Positions 31,983-42,569 of a stretch of DNA of 64,000 bases are shown here, piece by piece. The DNA is taken from contig JAVGWX010000011.1 in assembly GCA_036924085.1 (NCBI GenBank), forward strand, positions 13,697,318 through 13,761,317. Reading direction: 5' to 3'. The notes beneath the pieces are model-generated. The model was not told the DNA's origin. It saw only the letters and a program-made list of their open reading frames with translations, and did not search any database. The stretch's first letter is position 1; each line of letters opens with the position of its first letter. The position numbers were made by a program, and so were the translations under genes. The stretch is from Ariolimax columbianus (taxonomy: Eukaryota; Mollusca; Gastropoda; Stylommatophora; Arionidae).

Positions 31983-32215
31983 TGACGGACGTGAGAGTGA
32001 ATACATGCAGAGTTGATCAGTAAGCGGTGATTCGGTTTCTGAAGGGTGTTGACCAGTTGACATTCATCGCAGAATGCAAGCAATGTATGGCGGCAAAAGT
32101 ATGTCGAAAACAACAGTGAAGAACTGGACAACGATGTTTAAGAAGAGCGCGAGTTAAAGAAATATTATCTGAGACCAGGTCAGGCGCATATTGTTGCGTT
32201 AACACACGTCATTCT
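31983..32215 (+). pseudogene. mariner-type transposase N-terminal relic
   Basis: In shifted frames the plus strand codes for RVDQ-AVIRFLKG, DIHRRMQAMYGGKSMSKTTV, KNWTTMFKK and RPGQAHIVALTHVI. That order (helix-turn-helix followed by R-P-G-Q-A-H) is the N-terminal DNA-binding region of mariner transposases. Two or more frameshifts and stops break it. The catalytic D,D34D part and terminal inverted repeats are not seen. Confidence 0.68.
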
Positions 32216-32454
32216 TTAAACATCGTTGTTTGGTCTGGTTTTATTTGAACACGCCTCATATATAAATCATAAATGAATAAGGAAGCAACAAATAGTTCCA
32301 GTGAAATGAAAGTACAACAAAATCAGTTACGAGTGCAGTAAAACCGAATACCGATAAGAACTGGAGTCAGACAAAATCATGCCACCAATAAAGACCGCGT
32401 AAGGTTGAAAGATCGATTTACGTTTGTTACTGTTCTGTAAAATCAATGAATACG
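32216..32454. other. No feature recognised
   Basis: A-rich spacer between the mariner relic and a LINE remnant. Confidence 0.35.
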
Positions 32455-32715
32455 CTTAAGCGACCAGGCCCCGTCGCGTTGAATGACCACGTCCTTGACC
32501 ATGTCGGATGGCCGCGTTCAATGTGGCCTGCCGTTCTGTTGGGAAAGTGATGATCGGTTTTAGCCAGGTGTTGCGAGGGCGGCCCCGAGCACGTCTGCAG
32601 GTTGAGCACAGCCTCTTCCTGTCGTTCGTCCCCACAGCCAGTCGAAGCATCTCGTGGGCTGGGACTTCCAGGGAAAGGGAAAGAACGTCACCAAGGAGAA
32701 AGAAGTGACGGCGAT
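32455..32715 (-). mobile_element. LINE C-terminal remnant
   Basis: Minus strand open frame: MLRLAVGTNDRKRLCSTCRR, ARGRPRNTWLKPI, then an acidic-poor tail ending GLVA. The R-G-R-P-R-x-x-W motif marks the C-terminus of a LINE polyprotein. Short, and clade undetermined. Confidence 0.55.
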
Positions 32716-33064
32716 CAATCGTTTAGACACTGTTAATGGACACTAAACATATTCTAAGAACTACCCATTGTGCAACATACGTTTCCTGGCAGAAAATTCG
32801 ATGGTTGAGTCATTCCATTCAAATGCGGCATAATCAGGCTCGGCTGCAATAATATAATATAATATAAACATACAAGAAACGCTGACTACAGGGCACGAGG
32901 GAAACCGCACGGAAAATTGATATATGACATACGATTAATACATCAACAATTGGGGATACAGCCACCAAAGCAGCAAACTTAGCCCAAGACAGGTGGTGTG
33001 AGCTCCATTTGTTGGTCCAGGTACGAAACGAATGCCAGCTCGACTAAACTATTCTCAAACAGAG

Positions 33065-33215
33065 ATTGTAACTAACTAGGTAGGCAGGCAGCTAGGTAGG
33101 TAGGTAGTTGGTTAGTTAGCTAGTTGGTTGGTTAGTTCGTTTGTTGGTTCGCTAGTTCGTTGGTTCGTTCGTCCGTCCGTCCGTCTTTCAGTCAGTCAGT
33201 CAGTCTTCTTAAGCG
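33065..33215 (+). repeat. GGTTAGTT / GTTC simple repeat
   Basis: (GTAG)n then (GGTTAGTT)n, (GTTC)n and (GTCC)n, (AGTC)n. It lies at the 3' side of the next LINE fragment and may be its expanded tail. Confidence 0.8.
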
Positions 33216-33221
33216 ACAAGG

Positions 33222-33645
33222 GCCAATTGCACCAACATTCCCCGTGCGATGAGTTCCAGGCTGCATGCAATTAGGTTGACGTTTTTCCGATTTGACCTAA
33301 CCAGATCGCGTAGCCTGCCGCGCAAGCTGGAACGTTAGGCGGAGAAGGCTCTTTACCACACTGTCTATGGTCTGTTTTAAGAAATCTGGTCGTGTACATC
33401 CTTGGCATGGCGGGCTACATGTCCACATAGGACCAAACGGCGATAGATTAGATTGGCGATTGTGTACTAGAGGCGTGTCTGTCGGGTGACTTCGTGGTTT
33501 GCGACCCGATCAAAACAGGGCATCGCAAGAATTCGCATCTGGATGCGCGTGTGGAAGGCTTCAGTGCTATTCTGATCGTCGTGTAACATAGTCCAGGTTT
33601 CAGAACCGTGCAACAGGATGAGGACGAGACATAAATGTAAATATG
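33222..33645 (-). mobile_element. LINE RT C-terminal remnant
   Basis: Minus strand: LILLHGSETWTMLHDDQN (thumb motif), TRIQMRILAMPCFDRVANHE, RRLVLCGHVARHAKDV, LRGRLRDL-type basic motif and IACSLELIARG. Several stops. It is a dead LINE C-terminus, probably of a different family from LINE-Y and LINE-Z. Confidence 0.75.
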
Positions 33646-33734
33646 TAGCTTACTTTTCAGTTAAAGCCTTTGTTGGTTTGTGACTCAATGCAGGTTGTTC
33701 ATAGAGCCGGCTTCAAATCTACTTCTTTAACATT

Positions 33735-34200
33735 ACTTATTAACTCCCTTTGCACAGAGCCCTAGGTCAAATATAATATTTCAATTGTTCACTAACGTGG
33801 ATTGCCTTGTTATTCCCTTAAACACGTTATCCATATTTCAGGAGGTTTGGGCAGATCATTAGGGGGTCTGGGTCTTGTTTTTCTGCATAGTCGCATGTCT
33901 CATCATCCCTGAATTGCCACCTCTTTAAGTTCTTCCTACAGCATGATACACCAGTTCGGAATCTATTCATTTACTTCCACGTTGCGTAATGCAAGTGATG
34001 TCCTGGCACAAGCTCCACCATTAGCTCGATCTATGGGACCTGCATCAGTTCATTCCATTTTCCGAAGCGTCGTGTTCCGAGACTAATCTGTCGACACTGT
34101 GTTAACTGTAATAAACTTCGTCTAGATGTGAGTCTTGTGCAATGCATCTTGTGTCCAAACACAGTGTCTTGGGCTGTTTGCTTATTTCTCGTATTAAATT
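33735..34200 (-). mobile_element. LINE-X copy 3
   Basis: Minus strand, broken frames: VFGHKMHCTRL, then WNELMQVP-IELMVELVPGHH, HYATWK-MNRFRTGVSCCRK, NLKRWQFRDDETCDY and DPLMICPNLLK. These follow the LINE-X C-terminal ORF at 12,657-12,965 residue block by block. Uninterrupted by insertions, so it gives the native spacing between the left and right parts of LINE-X. Confidence 0.75.
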
Positions 34201-34734
34201 TCTAATACGACCATCATACCACTTCTTCGTGCTACCCATTCACAGCCTAGTAAACTAGAGCAATACACGTTTAGATAACACATCCTTTCAGTTCTACACA
34301 GTGAGGTATGCTTTGTATTAACTATATCCTTCACCATCTATATTACTAATTCCTTTAACTAATTTGTACCATTAAAGAATGTTCAACACGAAAATAGTGA
34401 CATATCTTATAACAATACAACAGACCATCTACCCAGTTTCTTCGCTCTACAATCAGTGTTCAACTACCGTGGATTCTAACACCATCTGGTTGACAGCCAT
34501 TGCTGTCGTACTGTAATTGTTTGAGCAAATCGATTTGTGTGTCGCTAATGATTTGAAGTGAGGAATATTTTGGGGAGCTGTGCGCTTTTTCCTATAAAAT
34601 TATATTGAACAAAGGTTCTATAAATAAAGTGGGTTTTTCTGAATGTTCGTAATGGGGATTGTAATACGACAATTTGATTTTACTTTTCCTGTTTAGTTCT
34701 GCTCGGTTAATATGTCTTTAGCTGTCAGTCTTCA
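34201..34734. other. No feature recognised
   Basis: About 530 bp of AT-rich DNA without recognisable content. Confidence 0.35.
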
Positions 34735-34940
34735 ACGATCCATACTTTGCAGGCGTCTTTCTAAATTCGACAGTCTGAATATCAGAGTGGTAGAGCTTTC
34801 GTTTCTTGTTACAGAGGAACCAGTTTCGATCCTCGTTATTGATACGTTCCAGTCGACCTAGCTGTGAATGGATCCTTGGTTTAGTGATAGGGAAGGAAAG
34901 ACATCGATGAAGGAAACCGTCCATCCCACTTCATTAAATA
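34735..34940 (+). mobile_element. SINE-D: tRNA-like head with common body
   Basis: CAGAGTGGTAGAGCTTTCG (box A) and CCAGTTTCGATCCTCGTT (box B) with tRNA-like spacing, then ACCTAGCTGTGAATGGATCC plus TTGGTTTAGTGATAGGGAAG. Similar head at 43,085-43,165, and in reverse at 45,365-45,450. Confidence 0.68.
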
Positions 34941-34967
34941 GCTGAGGACTAGTACAATAACACGTAG

Positions 34968-35278
34968 TTCTTGACAGTAATGTCTACACCTCGCCTACTT
35001 TCATCGATTAGTAATGTCTACACCTCGCCTACTTTCATCAATTAGTAATGTCTACACCTCGCCTACTTTCATCAATTAGTAATGTCTACACCTCGCCTAC
35101 TTTAAACAATTAGTAATGTCTACACCTCGCCTACTTTCATCAATTAGTAATGTCTACACCTAGCCTACTTTAAACAATTAGTAATGTCCACACCTCGCCT
35201 ACTTTCATCAATTAGTAATGTCTACACCTCGCCTACTTTCATCAATTAGTAATGTCTAGATCTAGCCTACTTTCATGA
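34968..35278 (+). repeat. Minisatellite, 34 bp x 9
   Basis: Units of AGTAATGTCTACACCTCGCC plus TACTTTCATCAATT. Related to the 34-bp array at 37,500-38,010. Confidence 0.93.
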
Positions 35279-35404
35279 GCATAAGTCAGCTCTGACGGCC
35301 TCCCTACGACCTATCAGATCTGTCTCCACGCTACAGAAGAACCCAGTAGATAAAGTACTATAGAGTAAGGTTATTCTTCTTAAAAACCTTACCAGTAACC
35401 CATC

Positions 35405-35685
35405 TGTACAAATGTGTCTCCTATTGGACATGATGCATGCACGTTTTGTGGTTGGAAAGGTCGCCTATTGGACATGATGAGTGCACCCTCTGTGGTTGGA
35501 AAGGTCGCCTATTGGACGTGATGCATGCACGCTCTGTGGTTGGAAAGGTCGCCTATTGGACATGATGCATGCACGTTTTGTGGTTGGAAAGGTCGCCTAT
35601 TGGACATGATGAGTGCACCCTCTGTGGTTGGAAAGGTCGCCTATTGGACATGATGCATGCACGTTTTGTGGTTGGAAAGGTCTCT
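35405..35685 (+). repeat. Minisatellite, 44 bp x 6 (left block)
   Basis: Units of GGACATGATGCATGCACGTT plus TTGTGGTTGGAAAGGTCGCC. The array resumes at 37,129-37,215, after the family R copy 2 insertion. Confidence 0.92.
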
Positions 35686-35784
35686 GTCCTAATGAAAGAG
35701 CGTCTGCTACGGTAATCTTGTTTTAACCCTACATAAATCGCAGGTTCCAGACACTTGATCATTGACTGACTAAAAAGCCCTCTA

Positions 35785-36275
35785 TTGATGCGTTGGGTCT
35801 AATAGTGAACGGGTGCTGGTATTAGACCCTCGGAAGACAGGTCAGTTTTACCCTACTAATGACAGGGCGTTGTTACGGTAGTTTTGCTCAACACGAGAGG
35901 AATCGCAAATCGCAGACATTTGGTCCACGTGCTAGGCTGATAAGCCAACGGCGCGAGGCTACCATAGGAGGGATTACGGCCGAACGCCTCTAAGCCGGAA
36001 TCCCGCCCTAAATCTCAGCACAACTGCGATGGGAGGCTACGAAAGGGTTAGGACCTGGGGCTCGTGTCCCAGCCCGACCCGGTAGAGCCGCAGAAAGAGG
36101 TCTCTGCCGTCCGCCGATCAAAGCGGGAAGGCAGCTGCTCGATATTCACCCCATACGACGTTGAGGTGTGAAACCACTAGTAGAAGACTTAGTTCTCGGT
36201 CGGGGTGTCGTAAGCAGTAGAGCAGCCACCTCACTGCGAACTGTTGAAACACAACCCTTGATCATGAGATATATC
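35785..36275 (+). pseudogene. 28S rRNA 3' end inside family R copy 2 (proximal)
   Basis: AATAGTGAACGGGTGCTGG, GACAGGTCAGTTTTACCCTA, ACGAGAGGAATCGC, ACATTTGGTCCACGTGCTAG, GGGATTACGGCCGAACGCCT. Then GACTTAGTTCTCGGTCGGGG, GCAGTAGAGCAGCCACCTCA and CTGTTGAAACACAACCC, which is the last part of 28S. Diverged at many universally conserved sites. Confidence 0.87.
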
Positions 36276-36334
36276 CGCACACCAGGCGAACAACATCTCC
36301 GTGCCATTACCAGGCTTGTCCCCTAGTTAAATGC

Positions 36335-36475
36335 ACTCCTTCGAGAGGGATCGCAGGTCGCTGACATTTGGTCCACGTGCTTGGCTGATAAGCCAATGGT
36401 GCGAAGCTACCACCTGAGAGATTACGGCCGAACGCCTCTAAGCCAGAATCCCGCCCTAAATCTCAGCACCGCTGT
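36335..36475 (+). pseudogene. 28S rRNA 3' fragment inside family R copy 2 (distal)
   Basis: CGAGAGGGATCGCAGG, ACATTTGGTCCACGTGCTTG, GCCAATGGTGCGAAGCTACC and GAACGCCTCTAAGCCAGAAT. It repeats the domain VI segment of the proximal copy; the same double arrangement exists in copy 1. Confidence 0.87.
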
Positions 36476-37128
36476 GATGGGAGGCCACGATATGGGTGGG
36501 ACCTGGGGCTCGCGTCTCAGCCTGGCCCGGTCGAGCCGCAGAAAGGCACCTGGCCAAATGCACTCCTGCCTCGCTCTTTACCTATGTCTGCTATCAGCCA
36601 TCGCAATAGACGCAGAAGAGATGCAGTCCAGCGGACATTGCACCTCTGCCCTATTGTGACAACGTCACAGGTGGCGGGGAATGCTAGGCATGCCATCAAT
36701 CAGATAAGCCGAGAAAATAAAGGGAGCAAAGAGATACCTCACTCACGTGCATATGCTACGTTTCTGGCAGGACGTGACGATCCTGAGACACAGTCACACT
36801 GGACTGCCTCTCTTCCGGGATAGTACAAACTAGTACGTAGTCCATCATATCATATCATTGCCAAACCCTATAGACACGAGTCGGGAAGACTCGTTAGTCC
36901 TGCAAGACAACTTCCCTAAGAGAGACAACTCTGACCAAAAACAATTGCTGCCTTGCAGATAGGCTGGGGACAGCCAAAGGCTAAGGAGGGCATCCGTACA
37001 GAAACGCCTGTTGAAATCGGATGCACTGAGCCACAGGCTTAACAAAATAAAACAGTGCAACGTAAATATCGCTGTAAACAGCGTACGATGAAGAAGAAGA
37101 AGAAGAAGAAGAAGAAGAAGAAGAAGAA

Positions 37129-37215
37129 GGAAAGGTCTCTTATTGGACATGATGCATGCATCCTCTGGTTGAAAAGATATCCTATTTAACATGATGAATG
37201 CACGCTTTGTGGTTG
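37129..37215 (+). repeat. Minisatellite, 44 bp (right block)
   Basis: Two diverged units continuing the array of 35,405-35,685. Confidence 0.85.
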
Positions 37216-37495
37216 AAAAGGAACCAGAAATGTACTACGCATCACTGGAGACGAGCAGACAAATTTCACCGCGTTCTTGTGTCTGAAATCCATCATAAAG
37301 GCACAGTGGCTCAGGACGTGACGATCGGCACAACCGAGCAGGCAATCGGTGGCGGTGAATGAGCAGAAGTAGCCCTATCTTGGCTACAGTATCTCGGTGC
37401 TAAGCTTAGTCGTTAACTTATGTCCCACATTGATGTGACAGTCTCGTTCTGTTTTCAGACTTTGGTGGATATAAAATCCACAGACATACCAGCAA
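37216..37495. other. No gene recognised
   Basis: Begins GGAACCAGAAATGTACTACG, weakly like the start of family E at 16,568. Nothing more can be said. Confidence 0.35.
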
Positions 37496-37499
37496 CAGG

Positions 37500-38010
37500 A
37501 TGCCAGCCTACTTTAATAAATCAGTAATGTCTACTTCGAGACTTCTTTCATAAATCAGTAATGTCTACTTCGAGACTACTTTCATAAATCAGTAATGTCT
37601 AATTTAATATCATTTTCATAAATTAGAAATGTCTACTTCAATGCATATTTCATAAATTAGTAATATCTTCTTTGAGACTACTTTAATAAATTAATAATGT
37701 CTACTTCGAGACTACTTTCATAAATAAATAATAGCCACTTCAAAGCTCCTTTCATAAATTAGAATATCTTTTTCTGGACTATTTCCATGTATCAGTAATG
37801 TTTATTTGTAGACTACTTTCATAAATTAGTAATGTCTACTTCCAAGCTACTTTCATAAACAAGTGTCTACTTCGAGACTACTTTCATGAATTAGTCATGT
37901 TTACTTCGAGACTATTATTATAAAATATAATGTCTGCTTCGAGGCTAATTTTATAAATTAGTAATATTTACTTTAAGACTACTTTAATACATTTTAGTAA
38001 TGTCTACTTT
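37500..38010 (+). repeat. Minisatellite, 34 bp x 15
   Basis: Units of AGTAATGTCTACTTCGAGAC plus TACTTTCATAAATC, diverging to the right. Same length and backbone (AGTAATGTCTAC...TACTTTCAT) as 34,968-35,278. Confidence 0.9.
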
Positions 38011-38044
38011 CCTACTCCATCCCTCTTTTGTTGCAAGTTTTCTC

Positions 38045-38700
38045 CTTTCCCTTTTATCACTGACAACCACTACAAATTCCTCTTTATGTTGCCAGTTTGC
38101 CTTTTGTCATTTTCTCGTCAACAACCCTCATCAATGCCACTTCATGTTGCCAGTTTCCATCTTCACACTCTCTTGTTAACAACCCGTACAAATTCCTCTC
38201 TATGTTGCCAGTTTCCATCTTCACACTCTCTTGTTAACAACCCCCACACATTCCTCTCTATGTTGCCAGTTTCCATCTTCACACTCTCTTGTTAACAACC
38301 CGTACAAATTCCTCTCTATGTTGCCAGTTTCCATCTTCAAACTCTCTTGTTAACAACCCCCACACATTCCTCTCTATGTTGCCAGTTTCCATCTTCACAC
38401 TCTCTTGTTAACAACCCCCACACATTCCTCTCTATGTTGCCAGTTTCCATCTTCACACTCTCTTGTTAACAACCCCCACACATTCCTCTCTATGTTGCCA
38501 GTTTCCATATTCACACTCTCTCTTTGACAACCCCCACACATTCCTCTCTATGTTGCCAGTTTCCATCTCCACACTCTCTCTTTGACAACCCCCACACATT
38601 CCTCTCTATCTTGCCAGTTCCCATCCCCACACTCTATCGTTGACAACCCCCACCCATTCCTCTCTATCTTGCCAGTTCCCATCTTCACTCTCGCTCTCTC
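38045..38700 (+). repeat. Minisatellite, 58 bp x 11
   Basis: Units of CAACCCCCACACATTCCTCT, CTATGTTGCCAGTTTCCATC and TTCACACTCTCTTGTTAA. Right end passes into a (TC)n run near 38,690-38,725. Confidence 0.93.
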
Positions 38701-38729
38701 TCTCTCTCTGTCTCTCTCTCTCTCTGACA

Positions 38730-39425
38730 ACCCCCACTCTATCCTCCCAGTCAACTCCAAGATCACGTGCCTATTTCATCTGATCAAATTACTCCCAGCC
38801 TCCACCTACTCCTCAAATCTCCTCCTCTAATCTGTAAACACATCAATTCGTTTCTCTCCGGTACATAATACCTTCCACAAAATTCCTCCCTCTCCCTCCA
38901 TCCTCATCTCTTCCTAGAGATCCCATTACGCATTGTGTCCTGAAAGTTTGATTCCTAACAATATTCTTCACGTCCGTTGTCGAGAGTATCATGTTGCAAA
39001 CAACAGTATCAGCAAACATTATTTACCTTAGCAACAACAACTACAAATTAGGATTGTCTGACATTTTTCGGTTATCTAAGACGTACACTCTTAAGAAGGG
39101 CTCTCATAAACATGAGACCGGCGGGCTATACGCGTCATTTCAACCTTCTTCTATGTGGTCCACAGAACGAGTGGCATCAAAATGTGGGATAAAAGATAAT
39201 AAAAGATTGCGAAGAAGGAAATTCTTCTTAGTCGTTCTGTTATCTTTTCGTTAACGTGTTATTATTTGTTTGGTTGCTGCTTTTATTTTCATCTCTATTC
39301 TCGTTATTATTCCTGCATTTATAGATGACGAGAGAAGTAGTTTAAAAAAAATTAGATTTGATTAACATATAACGTGCTCAAGTTAAAGGTTGGAGAAATG
39401 ATTGTATGACCAAAAATAATTGATA
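38730..39425. other. No feature recognised
   Basis: About 700 bp. An 87-codon open frame (38,991-39,254) shows no motif. Left unassigned. Confidence 0.35.
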
Positions 39426-39429
39426 AAAA

Positions 39430-41070
39430 TTGAAAGTAGTTGACAAGCAGAGAAATGAGGGAAGCTAAATTACGAAGGTGAGAAACTAGTGAAGCTAAAT
39501 TGATAAGCAGAGAAAGGAGAGATACTAAATTGACGGCGAGAAATGAGGGAAGCTAAATTCACAAGGAGAGAAGCTAAATTGACAAGGAGAAAAAAAAGAG
39601 AAGCTAAATTGACAAGGAGAGAAAAAAGAGAAGCTAAATTGACAAGGAGAGAAAAAAGAGAAGCTAAATTGACAAGGAGAGAAAAAAGAGAAGCTAAATT
39701 GACAAGGAGAGAAAAAAGAGAAAGTAGATTGACAAGGAGAGAAGCTAAATTGACAAGGAGAGAAGCTAAATTGACAAGGAGAGAAGCTAAATTGACAAGG
39801 AGAGAAAAAAGAGAAGCTAAATTGACAAGGAGAGAAAAAAGAAGCTAAATTGACAAGGAGAGAAAGAAGAGAAGCTAAATTTACAATGAGAGAAGCTAAA
39901 TTGACAAGCAGAGAAAAAAGAGAAGCTAAATTTACAAGCAGAGAAAGAAGAGAAGCTAAATTGACCAGGCGAGAAATGAGAAAAGCTAAATTGACCAGGC
40001 GAGAAATGAGGGAAGCTAAATTGACCAGGCGAGAAATGAGAGAAGCTAAATTGACTAGCAGAGAATGGAGATAAGCTAAATTGACCAGGCGAGAAATGAG
40101 AGAAACTAAATTGACCAGGCGAGAAATGAGAGAAGCTAAATTGACCAGGCGAGAAATGAGAGAAGCTAAATTGACCAGGAGAGAAATGAGAGAAGCTAAA
40201 TTGACCAGGCGAGAAATGAGGGAAGCTAAATTGACCAGGCGAGAAATGAGGGAAGCTAAATTGACCAGGCGAGAAATGAGAGAAGCTAAATTGACCAGGC
40301 GAGAAATGAGGGAAGCTAAATTGACCAGGCGAGAAATGAGAGAAGCTAAATTGACCAGGCGAGAAATGAGAGAAGCTAAATTCACCAGGCGAGAAATGAG
40401 GGAAGCTAAATTGACCAGGCGAGAAATGAGAGAAGCTAAATTGACCAGGCGAGAAATGAGAGAAGCTAAATTCACCAGGCGAGAAATGAGGGAAGCTAAA
40501 TTGACCAGGCGAGAAATGAGAGAAGCTAAATTGACTAGCAGAGAATGGAGATAAGCTAAATTGACCAGCAGAGAAACGAGTGAATTTAAATTAAAAAGCA
40601 GAGAAATGAGTGAAACTAAATTGGCAAAGAGAAAAGTCAGTGAAGCTAAAGTTACTATGCGAGAAATGAGGGAAGCTAAATTGACCAGGCGAGAAATGAA
40701 AGAAGCTAAATTGACTAACAGAGAAAGGAGTGGAATTAAATTAACAAAGAGGGTAATGAGTACAGTTTAATTGAGAAGGAGGGAAATGATTGAAGCTCAA
40801 TTAATAAAGACAGGAATGAGGAAAGCTAAATTGAGAAATAAAGAAATGAATAAAGCTTAATTGAGATGAAGATTAATGAGTGAATCTAAATTGACAAGGG
40901 AAGTAATGAGTGAAGCTAAATTGACAAGGGAAGTAACGAGTGAAGCTAAATTGACAAGGGAAGTAATGAGTGAAGCTAAATTGACAAGGGAGGTAATGAT
41001 TGAAGCTAAATTGACAAGGGAAGTAATGAGTGAAGCTAAATTGACAAGGAAAGTAATGAGAGATGCTGAA
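39430..41070 (+). repeat. Minisatellite, 30 bp x about 54 (1.6 kb)
   Basis: Units of GAGAAGCTAAATTGACCAGG plus CGAGAAATGA. Sub-blocks differ: GACAAGGAGAGAAAAAAGA on the left, GACCAGGCGAGAAATGA in the middle (most uniform), GACAAGGGAAGTAATGAGT on the right. The 316-codon minus frame and the plus frames (REAKLTRREM repeats) come from the 30-bp period; I do not regard them as genes. Confidence 0.93.
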
Positions 41071-41229
41071 ATGATCAAAATAAATTATTACAAGTTGGCT
41101 TGGAGAGACAATGAACAAACATGGAGGGAATAGAAATTAATGGAGAAAAACTGGCAATCAGATAAGTGATCTAAGTGTGATTGATAATTAGAGGATGAAT
41201 AACGTTAGGTTACAAGGAACAAATGTGGA

Positions 41230-41433
41230 ATGTTTCTTCGCCCTCTTTCGCCTCATTTCTTTAATCTCCATGGTGCTGTGCGAAGCACTATGGTTTTTAT
41301 TTTACGCCCGTCGGTCCAGTGTATCCGACTACAGCATGCATTTTATGAAAGGGTCTGCTTCCTCCTGTATTTTCTAAGGGTTTGCTTCCCCTGGGTCACG
41401 GCCGGTACAGTGATAGGGATTGAACCCAGCACC
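41230..41433 (-). mobile_element. SINE-A copy 5, 3' part (split)
   Basis: Minus strand from box B (GGGTTCAATCCC) through the core (CTGTAGTCGGATACACTGG) to the 3' end. The rest of the head lies at 41,882-41,945, beyond a LINE-N insertion. Confidence 0.82.
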
Positions 41434-41881
41434 AGAAGGTGCAAGACTACTACAAACAGATACTAGTATGACGTACGAAGAGTCAAAACGGCTTATCAAA
41501 GCCAGATACATGACCAAATGGGAAACCGAACATACTGGTTACACCAAAAACGATGCCTATTTCCAGTTGAACCGAAGAGAGCAGGTCGTCGTCTTCAGAC
41601 TTCGCACTGGCCACTAATAGACTGAGGTACCACCTATTCAACAAATTGAAGATAGGTGGTACCGACGAATGCCCGTGCGGTACTGGTAAAATGACCGCTG
41701 AACATCTGCTGCAGAACTGCCCGACATACGAGGATCAGAGAGAGCAGATGTGGCCATCACCAGTGGAACTGCAAGACAAGCTCTATGGCAGTGGCGACAG
41801 CCTCAGGATGACCGCCGCTTTTTTCGAAAAAATAATGGTTACTGTCTGACTGCGTACGCAGAAGAAGAAGAAGAAGAAGAA
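41434..41881 (+). mobile_element. LINE-N copy 4, nested in SINE-A
   Basis: 448-bp 5'-truncated copy starting just after the RNase H AKEG motif (EGARL). It has QLNRREQVVVFRLRTGH, a stop, then the knuckle CPCGTGKMTAEHLLQNC and the (GAA)n tail. A perfect 12-bp direct repeat, GAACCCAGCACC (itself SINE-A sequence), flanks it at 41,422-41,433 and 41,882-41,893. Confidence 0.92.
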
Positions 41882-41945
41882 GAACCCAGCACCTTAGAGT
41901 TGTGAGCTGTGTCATTTAACCACAAGCCCACGCCGTCCCCCATAA
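41882..41945 (-). mobile_element. SINE-A copy 5, head (split)
   Basis: Minus strand GGACGGCGTGGGCTTGTGGT and tRNA-like head up to box B. Continues SINE-A from 41,230-41,433. Confidence 0.82.
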
Positions 41946-42428
41946 TAGAATATTTGACAAGGAGAGAAAGTTAATTACAATAAGAGAAATGTTTACAAAA
42001 AGAAAGAACAGAGAAATGATGAAGGGAAAAAACAATTAAATGAGGACAGTTGATAAGGTGGGAAGTAGAAAAAGGCATCAGTAGAAAAAAGAAAGAAAAT
42101 ACTTTCACAATGAGAAAATGAAAGAAATACGCTGAAGAGAAATCGAAGTGAGAATACTTGGCAGTGACAGAAAGAAATGGAGATTCGTTGATAAAGATAG
42201 AAAGGACTAGAGATATGTTGGTAATGAGAAAAAAAGAATTAAAATAAGTTTATCTGGAGAAAAGTGAAGTCGAATTTGTAGGCAGTGTGAGAACGGAATG
42301 GAAATAAGTTGATAAAGGTGGAAAATAATGGAGATAAAAAGAGAAAGAAATGGAGAAAAGTTGATAAGACGAGAATTCATGAAAAAGATTATAAAAAGAT
42401 AAAGGGGTAGAGATAGGTGGGTTTTTAG
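41946..42428 (+). repeat. Degenerate extension of the 30-bp array
   Basis: Loose units of GAGAAAGAAATGGAGATAAG plus TTGATAAGR. Probably decayed members of the array at 39,430-41,070. Confidence 0.55.
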
Positions 42429-42429
42429 T

Positions 42430-42565
42430 TGTTTTTTTTTTTTTTTTTTTTTTTTTTTGGTTTTATTTTGCGTTTGCCTTATTTCTCCAATCCCCAAAGG
42501 CGGTGTGCGTTGCACTGTGGTTTTTATTTTGCGCATGTCGGCCCAGTGCATCCGACTTCAGCATG
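42430..42565 (-). mobile_element. SINE-A copy 6, 3' fragment with poly-A
   Basis: Minus strand CTGAAGTCGGATGCACTGGG through CACACCGCCTTTGGGGATTG to a long A tail (T28 on the plus strand). 5'-truncated. Confidence 0.82.
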
Positions 42566-42569
42566 ACGA

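Larger units (their letters stand above)
35686..37128 (+). mobile_element. Family R copy 2, 5'-truncated (1,443 bp)
   Basis: Same element as 9,038-12,565 in the opposite orientation, starting within 28S-derived sequence, so the ETS and 18S parts are absent. It holds three 28S 3'-end pieces, the SINE-like body, the shared core (GAAATCGGATGCACTGAGCC) and the end GCGTACGATGAAGAAG with (GAA)n. A perfect 12-bp direct repeat, GGAAAGGTCTCT, flanks it at 35,674-35,685 and 37,129-37,140. The host is the 44-bp minisatellite, so the duplication must be read with care, but GGTCTCT is not the usual array sequence (GGTCGCC), which supports it. Confidence 0.88.

Noticed and set aside
39525..40475. Longest open frame of the window, 316 codons, minus strand (LVNLASLISR repeats)
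   Set aside because: It is a translation of a 30-bp minisatellite. The opposite strand is equally open, and there is no unique domain.
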